Shown here: positions 16,853-25,186 of the stretch, in pieces
Layout: each line of letters begins with the position of its first letter
Position numbering within the stretch: position 1 is the first letter of the stretch
From: Nitrospira sp.
GTDB taxonomy: Bacteria; Nitrospirota; Nitrospiria; Nitrospirales; Nitrospiraceae
NCBI GenBank assembly: GCA_009594995.1
Contig: VOPR01000036.1
Span: 1 to 64,000 of the forward strand
Length of the DNA: 64,000 nt
Direction: 5' to 3'
Notes under the pieces: generated by a model
What the model saw: the letters and a program-made list of their open reading frames with translations, nothing else
What the model was told of the DNA's origin: nothing
Database searches by the model: none
Position numbers and translations under genes: made by a program

Positions 16853-18430
16853 GTGGTTCCCATTTCTCTCAGCGTTGTTGCGTACATTATTATCGGATTG
16901 TTGGGAGCGGTGTTGGGTGCCGGTCTGTATGAGGGACTGCGTCGTCGATCGGCTTTGGCACGCCGGGCTGAGTCGGAGGACCAGGCGACACAGATCGTTC
17001 AATCGGCTCAACGCGAAGCGGAAAACGTCGTCAAGGAAGCCAAGCTGGAAGCCAAGGACCTCGTTTTTCAGGCACGTATTGAACTGGAAAAGGAGCAGAA
17101 AGCGAAGCTTGCCGAGGTGTCGAACACGGAACGGCGAGTGTCTCAACGCGAAGAAGGTTTGGACCGAAAGCTCAGTCTGCTCGAGAAGCGTGACCAGGAC
17201 GCGGTCAAGCGGGAACAAGAGCTGCAGAAGCGGGAAGAAGTTCTGGCTCAAAAGGATGCGGCCTGTGCGCAGGCGCTCAAGCAGCATCGTGAGGCCCTGG
17301 AGCGAGTGGCCGGTCTGACGGCTGAAGAGGCCAAGCGGCAATTGATTCAGGAGATGGATAGTCAGGCGCGATTGGAAGCGGCCGGTTTGGCGAAGCGCTT
17401 GCTGGAAGAGGCGAAAGAAAACGCCGATCGTGAAGCTCGGGAAATCATTGCCTGTTCGATTCAGCGGGTGACCCGAGATTATGTGAACGAGGCGACGATT
17501 TCGGTCGTGCCTATCGCCAACGACGCCATGAAGGGCCGGATTATCGGTCGAGAAGGGCGAAACATTCGTGCGATTGAAGCAGCTACCGGTATCGATCTCA
17601 TCATCGATGAGACGCCCGAGGCGGTCATTATTTCAGGCTTCGATCCGCTTCGTCGCGAGATTGCCAAGGTCTCCCTTGAGCGTCTGATGCACGATGGTCG
17701 AATCCATCCGACTCGCATCGAAGAAATTGTTGAAAAGGTGAAGACGGATATCGAGAAGCTGATGATCGAAGAAGCGGAAAAGGTCATCTTCGAGGTCGGC
17801 TTGTCGGATTTCCATCCCGAACTGGTCAAGGTGCTGGGACGGCTCAAGTATCGAACCAGTTATGGGCAGAACAATCTGTACCATGCACGTGAAGCGGCCT
17901 ATATTTGCGGCATCATGGCGTCCGAGTTGAAGCTGGATGTGAAACTCGCCAAGCGCGGGGCGCTCTTGCACGATATCGGAAAGGCCGTCAGCCACGAGGA
18001 AGAAGGGCCGCATGCCATGCTGGGTGCGGAGATCGCCAAAAAGTATGGCGAAAACGTGAAGGTGGTCAATGCCATTGCGGCCCATCACGAACAGGTGGAG
18101 CCCATTTGCCCGGAGACCGTTCTGGTGGCGGCGGCGGAAGCGCTGTCGGCTGCGCGGCCAGGTGCCCGGCGCGAGGCGTTGGAATCCTATGTGAAGCGGT
18201 TGGAGAAGCTGGAATCGCTGGCGACCGTCCACAAAGGGGTACAGAAGGCCTACGCGATTCAAGCGGGACGAGAAATTCGTGTGATTGTGAAGCAGGAAGA
18301 TCTCACCGATCCGGAATGTTTCCAGCTCTCGCGGGATTTGGCCAAGAAGATTGAACAGGAATTGACATATCCTGGGCAGATCAAGGTCACAGTGATCCGG
18401 GAGAGCCGGTTCGTGGATTTTGCGAAATGA
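16853..18430 (+). CDS. rny: Ribonuclease Y
   Basis: 525 residues. One N-terminal membrane helix (about 6-25), a long coiled coil (about 40-200), a KH RNA-binding domain (about 210-275, with GRIIGREGRNIRAIE) and an HD phosphohydrolase domain with the H373-D374 metal pair (LLHDIGKA). RNase Y is the membrane-tethered endonuclease that starts mRNA decay in many bacteria lacking RNase E. The start is uncertain: GTG 16853 sits inside the Shine-Dalgarno sequence GGAGG (16849-16853), while an in-frame ATT at 16862 has perfect 8-nt spacing. It is followed by ymdB, the usual partner. Confidence 0.95.
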   Translation: MVPISLSVVAYIIIGLLGAVLGAGLYEGLRRRSALARRAESEDQATQIVQSAQREAENVVKEAKLEAKDLVFQARIELEKEQKAKLAEVSNTERRVSQREEGLDRKLSLLEKRDQDAVKREQELQKREEVLAQKDAACAQALKQHREALERVAGLTAEEAKRQLIQEMDSQARLEAAGLAKRLLEEAKENADREAREIIACSIQRVTRDYVNEATISVVPIANDAMKGRIIGREGRNIRAIEAATGIDLIIDETPEAVIISGFDPLRREIAKVSLERLMHDGRIHPTRIEEIVEKVKTDIEKLMIEEAEKVIFEVGLSDFHPELVKVLGRLKYRTSYGQNNLYHAREAAYICGIMASELKLDVKLAKRGALLHDIGKAVSHEEEGPHAMLGAEIAKKYGENVKVVNAIAAHHEQVEPICPETVLVAAAEALSAARPGARREALESYVKRLEKLESLATVHKGVQKAYAIQAGREIRVIVKQEDLTDPECFQLSRDLAKKIEQELTYPGQIKVTVIRESRFVDFAK

Positions 18431-18440
18431 GCGACTCGTT

Positions 18441-19220
18441 ATGAAAGTGCTGATGATCGGAGATATTATGGGCGAGCCCGGACGACGGTCCGTGGCTCGT
18501 CTTCTGCCGAAATTGATTGCCAATCACTCCATCGATGTTGTGGTCGGCAACGGCGAAAACGTAGCCGGCGGTTTCGGGATTACGCCCGACCTGGTGTACG
18601 ATCTGTTTGACCTCGGGGTCTCGGTCATCACGACAGGGAACCACGCGTGGGATAAGAAAGAAATCCTGGACGTATTCCCTCGGGAACCGCGTCTGTTGCG
18701 TCCTGCCAATTATCCGGCGGGGGTGCCCGGGCGAGGCAGTTATGTGTTCACGACGCCAGGCGGGGAGTCGCTGGGCATTCTCCACCTGATGGGGCGGGCG
18801 TTCATGCCGACGATCGATTGCCCGTTTCAGGTCGCAAAACGTGAGGTCGAGCGGCTCAAGACGCAGGTGTCGGCCATTGTGGTCGATATGCATGCCGAGG
18901 CGTCGTCTGAAAAGATGGCCATGGGGCACTATCTTGATGGATTGGTGACCGTCGTGGCGGGAACCCATACCCACGTACAGACAGCGGATGAGCAAATTTT
19001 CCCGAAGGGAACGGCGTACATCACGGACATCGGTATGACGGGGCCGCTCCATTCGGTGATCGGGATCAAAAAAGAGCTGGCCATCGAAAAGTTTCTCACG
19101 GGGATGCCGCGCCGGTTTGAAGTGGCATCGGGACCGACCGTCTTCTGTGCGGTCCTCATCGACCTGGATGCCACGCTAGGCAAGGCGGTGTCGATCGAAC
19201 GAATCCGAGTGACGGATTGA
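18441..19220 (+). CDS. ymdB: YmdB-type metallophosphoesterase
   Basis: 259 residues from ATG 18441, which opens MKVLMIGDIMGEPGRRSV. Metal ligands typical of the calcineurin-like YmdB family (TIGR00282) are visible: D8 in GDIMG, NGEN, TTGNHAWDKKE and the late AGTHTHVQTAD. The Bacillus protein hydrolyses 2',3'-cyclic nucleotides and affects RNA decay and motility/biofilm choice. The pairing with rny (10-nt gap) is conserved in many bacteria and supports a role in RNA metabolism. An in-frame TTG 21 nt upstream overlaps rny and was not preferred. Confidence 0.9.
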   Translation: MKVLMIGDIMGEPGRRSVARLLPKLIANHSIDVVVGNGENVAGGFGITPDLVYDLFDLGVSVITTGNHAWDKKEILDVFPREPRLLRPANYPAGVPGRGSYVFTTPGGESLGILHLMGRAFMPTIDCPFQVAKREVERLKTQVSAIVVDMHAEASSEKMAMGHYLDGLVTVVAGTHTHVQTADEQIFPKGTAYITDIGMTGPLHSVIGIKKELAIEKFLTGMPRRFEVASGPTVFCAVLIDLDATLGKAVSIERIRVTD

Positions 19221-19257
19221 CCTATTCTCCCGATCATTCCCTCCGGCTCGGTGACAC

Positions 19258-20616
19258 ATGACCGGCCGCAATCTCTCATTGCCGTTGCTGCTCTCCGTGT
19301 CCGATGTGACGCGGCTCATCAGGGATTCCCTGGAAGATCAGTTCCGGGATGTCTGGATTGAAGGTGAAATTTCAAACCTTCGCGCCCCCTCCTCCGGGCA
19401 CTTCTATTTCACGCTGAAAGATACCCAGAGTCAGCTTCGTGCGGTGCTCTTCCGGTCCGGAGCGGCGCGCATTCGGTTCGCATTGCAGGAGGGCCTCGCG
19501 GTTGTGGTGCGCGGGCGCATCTCGGTGTACGAGCCGCGTGGCGAATATCAGCTCATCGTCGATTCGCTCGAGCCGAAAGGGGTCGGCGCATTTCAGCTGG
19601 CATTCGAGCAGCTCAAGGAACGACTGGCGCAGGAAGGGTTGTTCGAAGAGGCGCGGAAACGGCCCTTGCCGGCATTCCCAAGGACCGTGGGCGTCGTCAC
19701 CTCACTGACCGGGGCGGCGATTCGCGATATCGTGGCGGTGCTCCACCGTCGGTGCCCCGTGGTCAATATTCTCATCGCTCCTGTGCCGGTTCAGGGAGCA
19801 GGCGCCGGCGAGCGAATCGCGGCGGCGATTCGTGAGTTGAGCGAGACCCCGCAGGTCGAGGTGCTGATTGTCGGGCGCGGCGGTGGCGCGTCGGAAGATT
19901 TGTGGGCGTTCAACGAAGAAGCGGTTGTTCGCGCAATTGCTCAATCCAGGGTGCCGGTGATCTCTGCCGTGGGGCATGAAATTGATGTGACACTGGCTGA
20001 TTTTGCGGCGGATCACCGGGCTCCGACGCCCTCCGCGGCAGCGGAGGCGGCGGTGCCTGTGCTGGATGAGATCCTGGATCGGTTGGGCGAATTGGAGCGT
20101 CGGGTGTGTCGTATCGTGCAGACGATGCTGCAGATGCAACGTCATCGATTCGAGCGATCGGTCGGAGTCCTGGGCGAAATGCGCTTTCGAATTCAGACGC
20201 AAGCCCAGCACTTGGATGAACTGCGAGACGGGCTGACACGGGCGTTTACAGAACGACTGACGGCCTTGCACCGCGGCATGATGGAACGCCGGCATGCTCT
20301 GCTGGCGCAAGGGCCGCGCAGTCGGATCCAGACGTCGCTGGTGTTGATCCCGCAACTGTACAAGCGATTGGAGCAGGAGGCTCGTCGAGGGCTCATCTCC
20401 AGACGGCAGTCGGTTGCGACGCGGATGGCCGCGCTTGATGCTCTCAGTCCGTTGGCAATTCTCAATCGCGGATTCAGCGTCATTCAAACCGTTCCAGGCG
20501 GAAGGGTGGTGCGGCGGGCATCCGATGTGACGGTGGGGGAAGTGGTACAGGCCAGACTTGCCGAAGGGCGGTTGATTTGTCTGGTCAACGACGTGTTGCC
20601 GCAGTCGGTGTCTTGA
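19258..20616 (+). CDS. xseA: Exodeoxyribonuclease VII large subunit
   Basis: 452 residues. An N-terminal OB-fold (about 10-105, with VWIEGEISNLRAPSSGHFYFTLKD) binds single-stranded DNA. The catalytic domain (about 125-320) carries GVVTSLTGAAIRDI, VLIVGRGGGASEDLWAFNEE and ISAVGHEIDVTLADFAADHRAPTPS-type blocks, and a coiled-coil arm follows (about 270-390). With XseB it forms the enzyme that digests single-stranded DNA from both ends, acting in repair. xseB begins 58 nt after its stop. Confidence 0.96.
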   Translation: MTGRNLSLPLLLSVSDVTRLIRDSLEDQFRDVWIEGEISNLRAPSSGHFYFTLKDTQSQLRAVLFRSGAARIRFALQEGLAVVVRGRISVYEPRGEYQLIVDSLEPKGVGAFQLAFEQLKERLAQEGLFEEARKRPLPAFPRTVGVVTSLTGAAIRDIVAVLHRRCPVVNILIAPVPVQGAGAGERIAAAIRELSETPQVEVLIVGRGGGASEDLWAFNEEAVVRAIAQSRVPVISAVGHEIDVTLADFAADHRAPTPSAAAEAAVPVLDEILDRLGELERRVCRIVQTMLQMQRHRFERSVGVLGEMRFRIQTQAQHLDELRDGLTRAFTERLTALHRGMMERRHALLAQGPRSRIQTSLVLIPQLYKRLEQEARRGLISRRQSVATRMAALDALSPLAILNRGFSVIQTVPGGRVVRRASDVTVGEVVQARLAEGRLICLVNDVLPQSVS

Positions 20617-20674
20617 CCCTACCGGGAGGGCAGGCAATAATGTTTCGATCGATGCATACGTAAAGGGAGTTGTT

Positions 20675-20923
20675 GTGGCTGCTGTCAAATTTGAATACGC
20701 GATGGCCAGATTGGAAACGATCGTTGCCGAACTTGAAAAGGGTGATCTCCCGCTCGACGACTCGCTGAAGATTTTTGAGGAAGGTATCCGGTTGTCGAAG
20801 ACCTGCCTCAAGATGCTAGAGGACGCTGAGCGAAAGGTGGAGATTCTGGTGCAGGAGAAAGACGGCAAGAAGCGGATTCAAGCCTTTTCTCCGGGCGAGG
20901 ACGAGTCGGAAAATCCACAGTAG
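20675..20923 (+). CDS. xseB: Exodeoxyribonuclease VII small subunit
   Basis: 82 residues from GTG 20675 behind AAAGGGAG. It has the compact helical hairpin FEYAMARLETIVAELEKGDLPLDDS and the E-E-G-x-x-L-x-K-x-C-x-x-x-L-x-x-A-E pattern of XseB, which binds along the coiled-coil arm of XseA. The acidic tail ends SPGEDESENPQ. Adjacent to xseA as usual. Confidence 0.94.
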   Translation: MAAVKFEYAMARLETIVAELEKGDLPLDDSLKIFEEGIRLSKTCLKMLEDAERKVEILVQEKDGKKRIQAFSPGEDESENPQ

Positions 20924-20990
20924 CAGTCTAATCTCTGCGCGAGTCGGTGTGCGGCCTGCGTCAGCCATCGTCGAACCTCCTTCTCAACTT

Positions 20991-21746
20991 ATGGTCCAGA
21001 AAATTCGTCCAGAACGGGAACGACTTGATCGTGCGCTGGTCAGCCGAGGGTTGGTTGCCAGTCGTGAGGACGCGGCCCGACTGATCTTGGCCGGCCTGGT
21101 ACGTGTGGATGGGACAGTGGTCGATAAAGCGGCGAAGCCGACGTTGCCGGATGCAGTGGTGGAGGTGACAGGCCCGGGATCTCCCTATGTCGGCCGCGGG
21201 GGAGAAAAGTTGGCCGGCGCGCTGGATCAATTTCATGTCGATCCGAAGGGGATGATCTGCTTTGATGTCGGCTGTTCGACCGGAGGCTTCACAGACTGTC
21301 TCCTGCAGCGGGGGGCAACCCGCGTTTATGCGGTGGACGTAGGATATGGACAGTTTGAGTGGCGGCTTCGCCAGGACCCGCGGGTCGTACTCATGGAGCG
21401 GACCAACATCCGGTATCTTGAGCCGGGCGCAATTGCAGATCCGATCGACCTGATCGTGATCGACGTGTCGTTTATTTCACTCACCCTCGTGTTGCCCTGC
21501 GTGGTGTCGTATTTGAGCGGCTCGGGTTCCATCATCACGCTGATCAAACCACAGTTTGAAGTGGGGAAGGGGCTCGTCGGGCGTGGAGGGATTGTGCGGG
21601 ATGACGGGTTGCGTGAGGCGACGGTTGAAAAAGTAGTGGCTTGTGCAGTGCAACTCGGGTTGGAGTTTGCCGGCCGTATGGAATCTCCGATCGAAGGCCG
21701 CAAAGGCAACCGCGAATTTCTCGCATGGTTTCGGCGGAAGGTGTGA
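20991..21746 (+). CDS. tlyA: TlyA family rRNA 2'-O-methyltransferase/haemolysin-like
   Basis: 251 residues from ATG 20991. An S4 RNA-binding domain (about 8-65, ERLDRALVSRGLVASREDAARL) is followed by an FtsJ-type methyltransferase domain (about 70-245) with the SAM motif FDVGCSTGGFTDCLLQRGA and VIDVSFISL. TlyA of mycobacteria methylates the 2'-OH of 16S C1409 and 23S C1920. A GTG at 20949 could add 14 residues, but these do not resemble the family. The final GTGTGA holds the start of the next small ORF. Confidence 0.88.
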   Translation: MVQKIRPERERLDRALVSRGLVASREDAARLILAGLVRVDGTVVDKAAKPTLPDAVVEVTGPGSPYVGRGGEKLAGALDQFHVDPKGMICFDVGCSTGGFTDCLLQRGATRVYAVDVGYGQFEWRLRQDPRVVLMERTNIRYLEPGAIADPIDLIVIDVSFISLTLVLPCVVSYLSGSGSIITLIKPQFEVGKGLVGRGGIVRDDGLREATVEKVVACAVQLGLEFAGRMESPIEGRKGNREFLAWFRRKV

Positions 21747-21919
21747 TCCTGGGTACGGTGGCGCCCATCGCATGGCAGTCAGGGCCATGGGGATTGTCGG
21801 CGCTGGATCAGGACGAAAAAGACTTTGAGGAAGCGGGCAGAAGGTGTAGGCTGATCCTCGATGATGGGGTTGAGGTGCTGGCAGAACAGCTGATGACGGA
21901 GAGGCGAGGAGACGTATGA
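21743..21919 (+). CDS. Small protein of unknown function, translationally coupled on both sides, 58 aa
   Basis: The GTG at 21743 overlaps the tlyA stop as GTGA, and its own TGA (21917-21919) overlaps the ATG of the next gene as ATGA. Four-nt overlaps at both ends are strong signs that the frame is translated. The product is about 58 residues, moderately acidic in the second half (LDQDEKDFEEAGRRCRLILD, then DGVEVLAEQLMTERRGDV), with no signal peptide or membrane helix. No family recognised. Confidence 0.6.
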   Translation: MILGTVAPIAWQSGPWGLSALDQDEKDFEEAGRRCRLILDDGVEVLAEQLMTERRGDV

Positions 21920-22839
21920 AAGTCTTGGTTACCGGAGGAGCAGGATTTATCGGGTCCCATGTCGTGGATCGGTTACTTCAAGAGGGGCACGATGTGGTGG
22001 TTGTCGATAATCTTGTGACGGGGAAGCGGAAAAACGTTCCCAAAGCCGCGCAATTCTACAAGCTGGACATTGAGAATCCGAAGCTCGAACGGGTCTTCCG
22101 CAATGAGCGGCCATCGGTAGTGTTTCATTTGGCCGCACAGATGAACGTGCGACGTTCAGTCGAAGACCCAATGTTCGACGCGCAAGTCAACGTGCTCGGG
22201 ACGCTGAATGTGTTGGAGCAGGCATCCAAACATGGTGCTCGAAAGGTCATCTTTTCATCCTCAGGCGGAGCGATTTACGGGGAGCAGTTGGCCTTCCCTG
22301 CGCCGGAAACCCACGTCACCCAGCCGCTTTCTCCTTACGGTATCAGCAAGCTGTGTGGAGAGCATTATCTCTCCTACTATCATCGAATGAGCGGCATTCA
22401 AGTCGTGAGTTTAAGGTATGCCAACGTCTATGGGCCTCGGCAGGATCCTGAAGGCGAAGCCGGCGTCGTCGCCATTTTCATCCAGAAAATGCTGCGCGGG
22501 GAACAAGCCGTAGTGAATGGAAATGGTCGTCAGACGCGGGACTTTGTCTTCGTCGAGGACGTCGTCGAAGCAAATTTGATGGCGATGGGGCCTGAGGTCG
22601 AGGGCGTGTACAACGTTGGGACCGGCATCGAGACGTCGATCAACGACTTATTTCGAATCGTCGTTGATCTGACGAAGGTTGAATTCAAGGAAGTGCACGG
22701 GCCCGCCAAGCGAGGCGAGCAAGCCCGAAGTGTCATCGACTGCGCGAAACTCCATCGGAACCTTGGGTGGGAGCCGAAGGTTGACCTGCGGGAAGGCTTG
22801 CGGAGAACCGTCGATTTTTTTCGAGACGGACTTGGGTAA
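21916..22839 (+). CDS. NAD-dependent epimerase/dehydratase (UDP-glucose 4-epimerase type)
   Basis: 307-residue extended short-chain dehydrogenase. The NAD-binding motif GGAGFIG is at 7-13, the D-N-L acidic contact near 31, and the catalytic S-S-S...Y-G-I-S-K set (SSSGGAIYGE; YGISK) is intact. Family members interconvert nucleotide sugars such as UDP-glucose/UDP-galactose for envelope polysaccharide. Length and motifs fit GalE-like enzymes, but the exact sugar cannot be read from sequence. Confidence 0.88.
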   Translation: MKVLVTGGAGFIGSHVVDRLLQEGHDVVVVDNLVTGKRKNVPKAAQFYKLDIENPKLERVFRNERPSVVFHLAAQMNVRRSVEDPMFDAQVNVLGTLNVLEQASKHGARKVIFSSSGGAIYGEQLAFPAPETHVTQPLSPYGISKLCGEHYLSYYHRMSGIQVVSLRYANVYGPRQDPEGEAGVVAIFIQKMLRGEQAVVNGNGRQTRDFVFVEDVVEANLMAMGPEVEGVYNVGTGIETSINDLFRIVVDLTKVEFKEVHGPAKRGEQARSVIDCAKLHRNLGWEPKVDLREGLRRTVDFFRDGLG

Positions 22840-22849
22840 GCCCCCGACA

Positions 22850-23170
22850 CTAGTATCGAGGGACGGATGAGTCTACCTGCGTAGACCACGCGTCGATTCC
22901 GCCAATCAGGTTCTTGACGTTCCCAAACCCTTGCTGCAGGAGAAATCCCGTGGCATCCGCACTTCTCATGCCATGATGGCACACGGCGATAATCTCGGCA
23001 TTACGGTCCAGCTTGCCAATGGATTGCTGGAGGGTTGCCAAGGGGACGAGGACAGAGCCCTCTAACTTAGCGATCGCATATTCCCAAGGCTCTCGCACAT
23101 CCACGAGCACCAGTTTGTCACCTTTATCCAGCCTCGACTTTAGTTCTGTGGGCGTAATTGTAAAACTCAT
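22850..23170 (-). CDS. Rhodanese-like protein, single domain
   Basis: 106 residues from ATG 23170, with GGAGG 7 nt before it (a GTG directly upstream is too close to that site). Single rhodanese domain with VDVREPWEYAIAKLEGSVLVP and the active loop CHHGMRS, whose Cys would carry persulfide sulfur. It is likely cytoplasmic, transferring sulfur to an acceptor or cyanide-like thiophile. It converges with the epimerase gene. Confidence 0.9.
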   Translation of the reverse strand: MSFTITPTELKSRLDKGDKLVLVDVREPWEYAIAKLEGSVLVPLATLQQSIGKLDRNAEIIAVCHHGMRSADATGFLLQQGFGNVKNLIGGIDAWSTQVDSSVPRY

Positions 23171-23522
23171 CACCGTACCTCCATCTATGCTTAGCTGAAC
23201 GGATCATAAGGAGCTGGAAAAGGGGTGTCAACCCTGCAGGTCCGCGGCTTAGCCATATGCGGAAATTTCTAAAGGCTCGAACTCCTCAAACCGATGGAGA
23301 TAGATAGATGGAGGGATCAGGGAAGGTCTGAGTTAGTAATAGGCAGATAAGGCCGCGGTGAAGTGGTCGTTTTTTGTCGAAATGTGCAAAACCTGCCTAG
23401 ATTAGTCTGGGTATCGTCCTAGAAAATGGGTCACAATTGGTTGCAAGATATTGATTTATATACGGTTAGTAAGTGCTGGTGACTTATGACGGCACGTAAT
23501 TTGCTTAAGCGATGGGGGAGAT
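23171..23522. other. AT-richer intergenic gap
   Basis: About 350 nt with lower GC than the neighbours, including a short (GATA)n run near 23300. I see no ORF, RNA fold or repeat worth calling. The cutA ribosome-binding site GGGGGAG is at its end. Confidence 0.6.
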
Positions 23523-23852
23523 GTGGACGCCAAAGGTTCTGAGGTTGTCGTGTTAGTGACCGTTGCTTCTCCCGAAGAGGCTGAGAAGATCGGTCGGATC
23601 ATCGTTGAATCCAGACTCGCAGCGTGTGCGAATATCGTTGGTGGTCTGCGTTCAATTTTTCGATGGGACGACAAGATCAACGTCGAAAATGAATGTCTGA
23701 TGCTGATCAAAACGACCTTAGAACGCTATCCAGAACTTGAAACAGCGGTTCGGCAACACCACAGCTACGCGGTCCCTGAAATCATCGCATTGCCGGTCGT
23801 TGCAGGCTCAGCGCCCTATCTAAAATGGATGAGGGATGAGACTCATAAGTAA
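23523..23852 (+). CDS. cutA: CutA1 family divalent cation tolerance protein
   Basis: 109 residues from GTG 23523. The CutA signature is clear: VLVTVASPEEAEKIGRIIVE, LAACANIVGGLRSIFRWDDKIN, EECLMLIKT-like strand (ENECLMLIKTT) and HSYAVPEIIALPV near the end. CutA proteins form small trimers linked to copper and other metal tolerance, although the molecular function is unsettled. Confidence 0.93.
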   Translation: MDAKGSEVVVLVTVASPEEAEKIGRIIVESRLAACANIVGGLRSIFRWDDKINVENECLMLIKTTLERYPELETAVRQHHSYAVPEIIALPVVAGSAPYLKWMRDETHK

Positions 23853-23888
23853 TTGATTTTATTGCACGCATTTTTAGGAAACAAAGGG

Positions 23889-23917
23889 TTGACCATCAGC
23901 CCTGAGATCAGTACACT
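23889..23917 (+). promoter_or_regulatory. Promoter of the M23 peptidase gene
   Basis: TTGACC (23889-23894), 17 nt, TACACT (23912-23917), followed by GGGGAGAG as ribosome-binding site before ATG 23972. Confidence 0.55.
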
Positions 23918-23971
23918 GCGAAAGTCGGGGTTGTCATTCGTCAGTTGAATCCGTGAAGGGGAGAGCGTCCT

Positions 23972-24991
23972 ATGAGCCAACAAACTGCCGAAACGAGTGA
24001 TGCCTATACCGTCGTCGTCTTCCGAGGATCTTCCTCCAAGCCGCTACGGTTTAGTTTTCCGCGGAAGTTTGTGCGTAAGCTCTTGATCTTGGCTGCGATT
24101 TTGATCGTGGCCGATCTGTTGGTCGTTTCGCACTATGTGATTCGGACCGGCGAAGTCTGGCAATTGTCGGCATTTCGCGCCGAAGCCATGGGTGCACGCG
24201 AGCAAACCGCTGCCTTTTCTGCCGCCATTGACGACCTGAAAAAGCGCCTCTCGACCATGGGGGAGGTCAACCAACGGCTTCGGGTGATGCTAGGAATCGA
24301 CACGACGAAGCCGGCTGGAGATCTTGCCAACGGACGGGGAGGCGAGGACGGTCCTTTGCCGGATGGAAAAACTACTACTCAGGGAACCGGGCCAGCTGCT
24401 TCCGGTGTAGAGCTGCGGCAGCAGGTTTCAGAATTGCGGGACAACAATCAATCAGACGTTGATTTCTCCACGGAAAGTATCGAGGAAGTGACTCAGCAGG
24501 TCCATGAAAGCCTGGAAGCCCTTGTCCGGGAAGCCACTCAGCAAGAGGAAGCCCTGCAAAGCCTGACTCAAATTGCCGAGCAGCGTTCCGCCCAGTGGGC
24601 GTCGACTCCGTCCATCTGGCCTGTGCGTGGATGGGTGACGTCAGGTTTCGGTCCCCGGGTCTCGCCGTTCACAGAGAAGCCAGCCTGGCATGACGGTCTC
24701 GATATCGGCGCCCAGGCAAACTCCCCAGTCCAGGCTCCCGCCCTTGGGCGCGTCGTGACTGTCGCCTTCGATTCCAAAATGGGCAATATGGTGAAGCTGG
24801 ATCATGGATACGGGATAGAAACCGTCTATGGGCACCTTGCCAAGTCCCTGGTGAAGGAAGGCCAGCGTGTGAAGCGTGGTGATGTTGTCGCCCTTGTTGG
24901 GAGCACTGGGCTTTCCACGGGACCGCATCTTCACTACATGGTCAAGAAGAACGGGCAAGCACTTGATCCGACGAAGTTTATCCTCGATTAG
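23972..24991 (+). CDS. Membrane-anchored M23 metallopeptidase (LytM-type)
   Basis: 339 residues: a short cytoplasmic N-terminus, one membrane helix (about 37-55), a coiled-coil region (about 70-105 and 140-205) and a C-terminal M23 domain (about 220-335). Zinc ligands are intact: H and D in HDGLDIGAQ, and HLHY in GPHLHYMVKK, so it should be an active peptidoglycan endopeptidase rather than an EnvC/NlpD-type activator. The coiled coil may link it to the division or elongation machinery. Confidence 0.9.
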   Translation: MSQQTAETSDAYTVVVFRGSSSKPLRFSFPRKFVRKLLILAAILIVADLLVVSHYVIRTGEVWQLSAFRAEAMGAREQTAAFSAAIDDLKKRLSTMGEVNQRLRVMLGIDTTKPAGDLANGRGGEDGPLPDGKTTTQGTGPAASGVELRQQVSELRDNNQSDVDFSTESIEEVTQQVHESLEALVREATQQEEALQSLTQIAEQRSAQWASTPSIWPVRGWVTSGFGPRVSPFTEKPAWHDGLDIGAQANSPVQAPALGRVVTVAFDSKMGNMVKLDHGYGIETVYGHLAKSLVKEGQRVKRGDVVALVGSTGLSTGPHLHYMVKKNGQALDPTKFILD

Positions 24992-24999
24992 TCGTCCCA

Positions 25000-25024
25000 C
25001 AGCGCTTAGCTGCATTGAGCGCTG
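25000..25024 (+). terminator. Hairpin after the M23 gene
   Basis: Perfect 7-bp inverted repeat CAGCGCT/AGCGCTG with an 11-nt loop, 8 nt after the stop codon. It is not followed by a T run, so it is at best a weak or Rho-assisted terminator. Confidence 0.35.
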
Positions 25025-25137
25025 AAAATATTCCCTTCCTTACCTTCGGGTTTTCTTCCCTTCTTATATAGCTCCATGATCGGCTTGGTTTCTCAGGTGT
25101 AAGTCGGCCTTGCACCTCATCAGTCAGGCAAGTGCCG

Positions 25138-25146
25138 TGCTATACT
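25138..25146 (+). promoter_or_regulatory. Extended -10 promoter of fhs
   Basis: TGCTATACT matches an extended -10 element (TGn plus TATACT), 40 nt before the fhs ATG. No good -35 box at the standard distance. Confidence 0.4.
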
Positions 25147-25186
25147 CCGCACGTTCGCAAGATGTTCTCTATTCGGGGGATATTGC

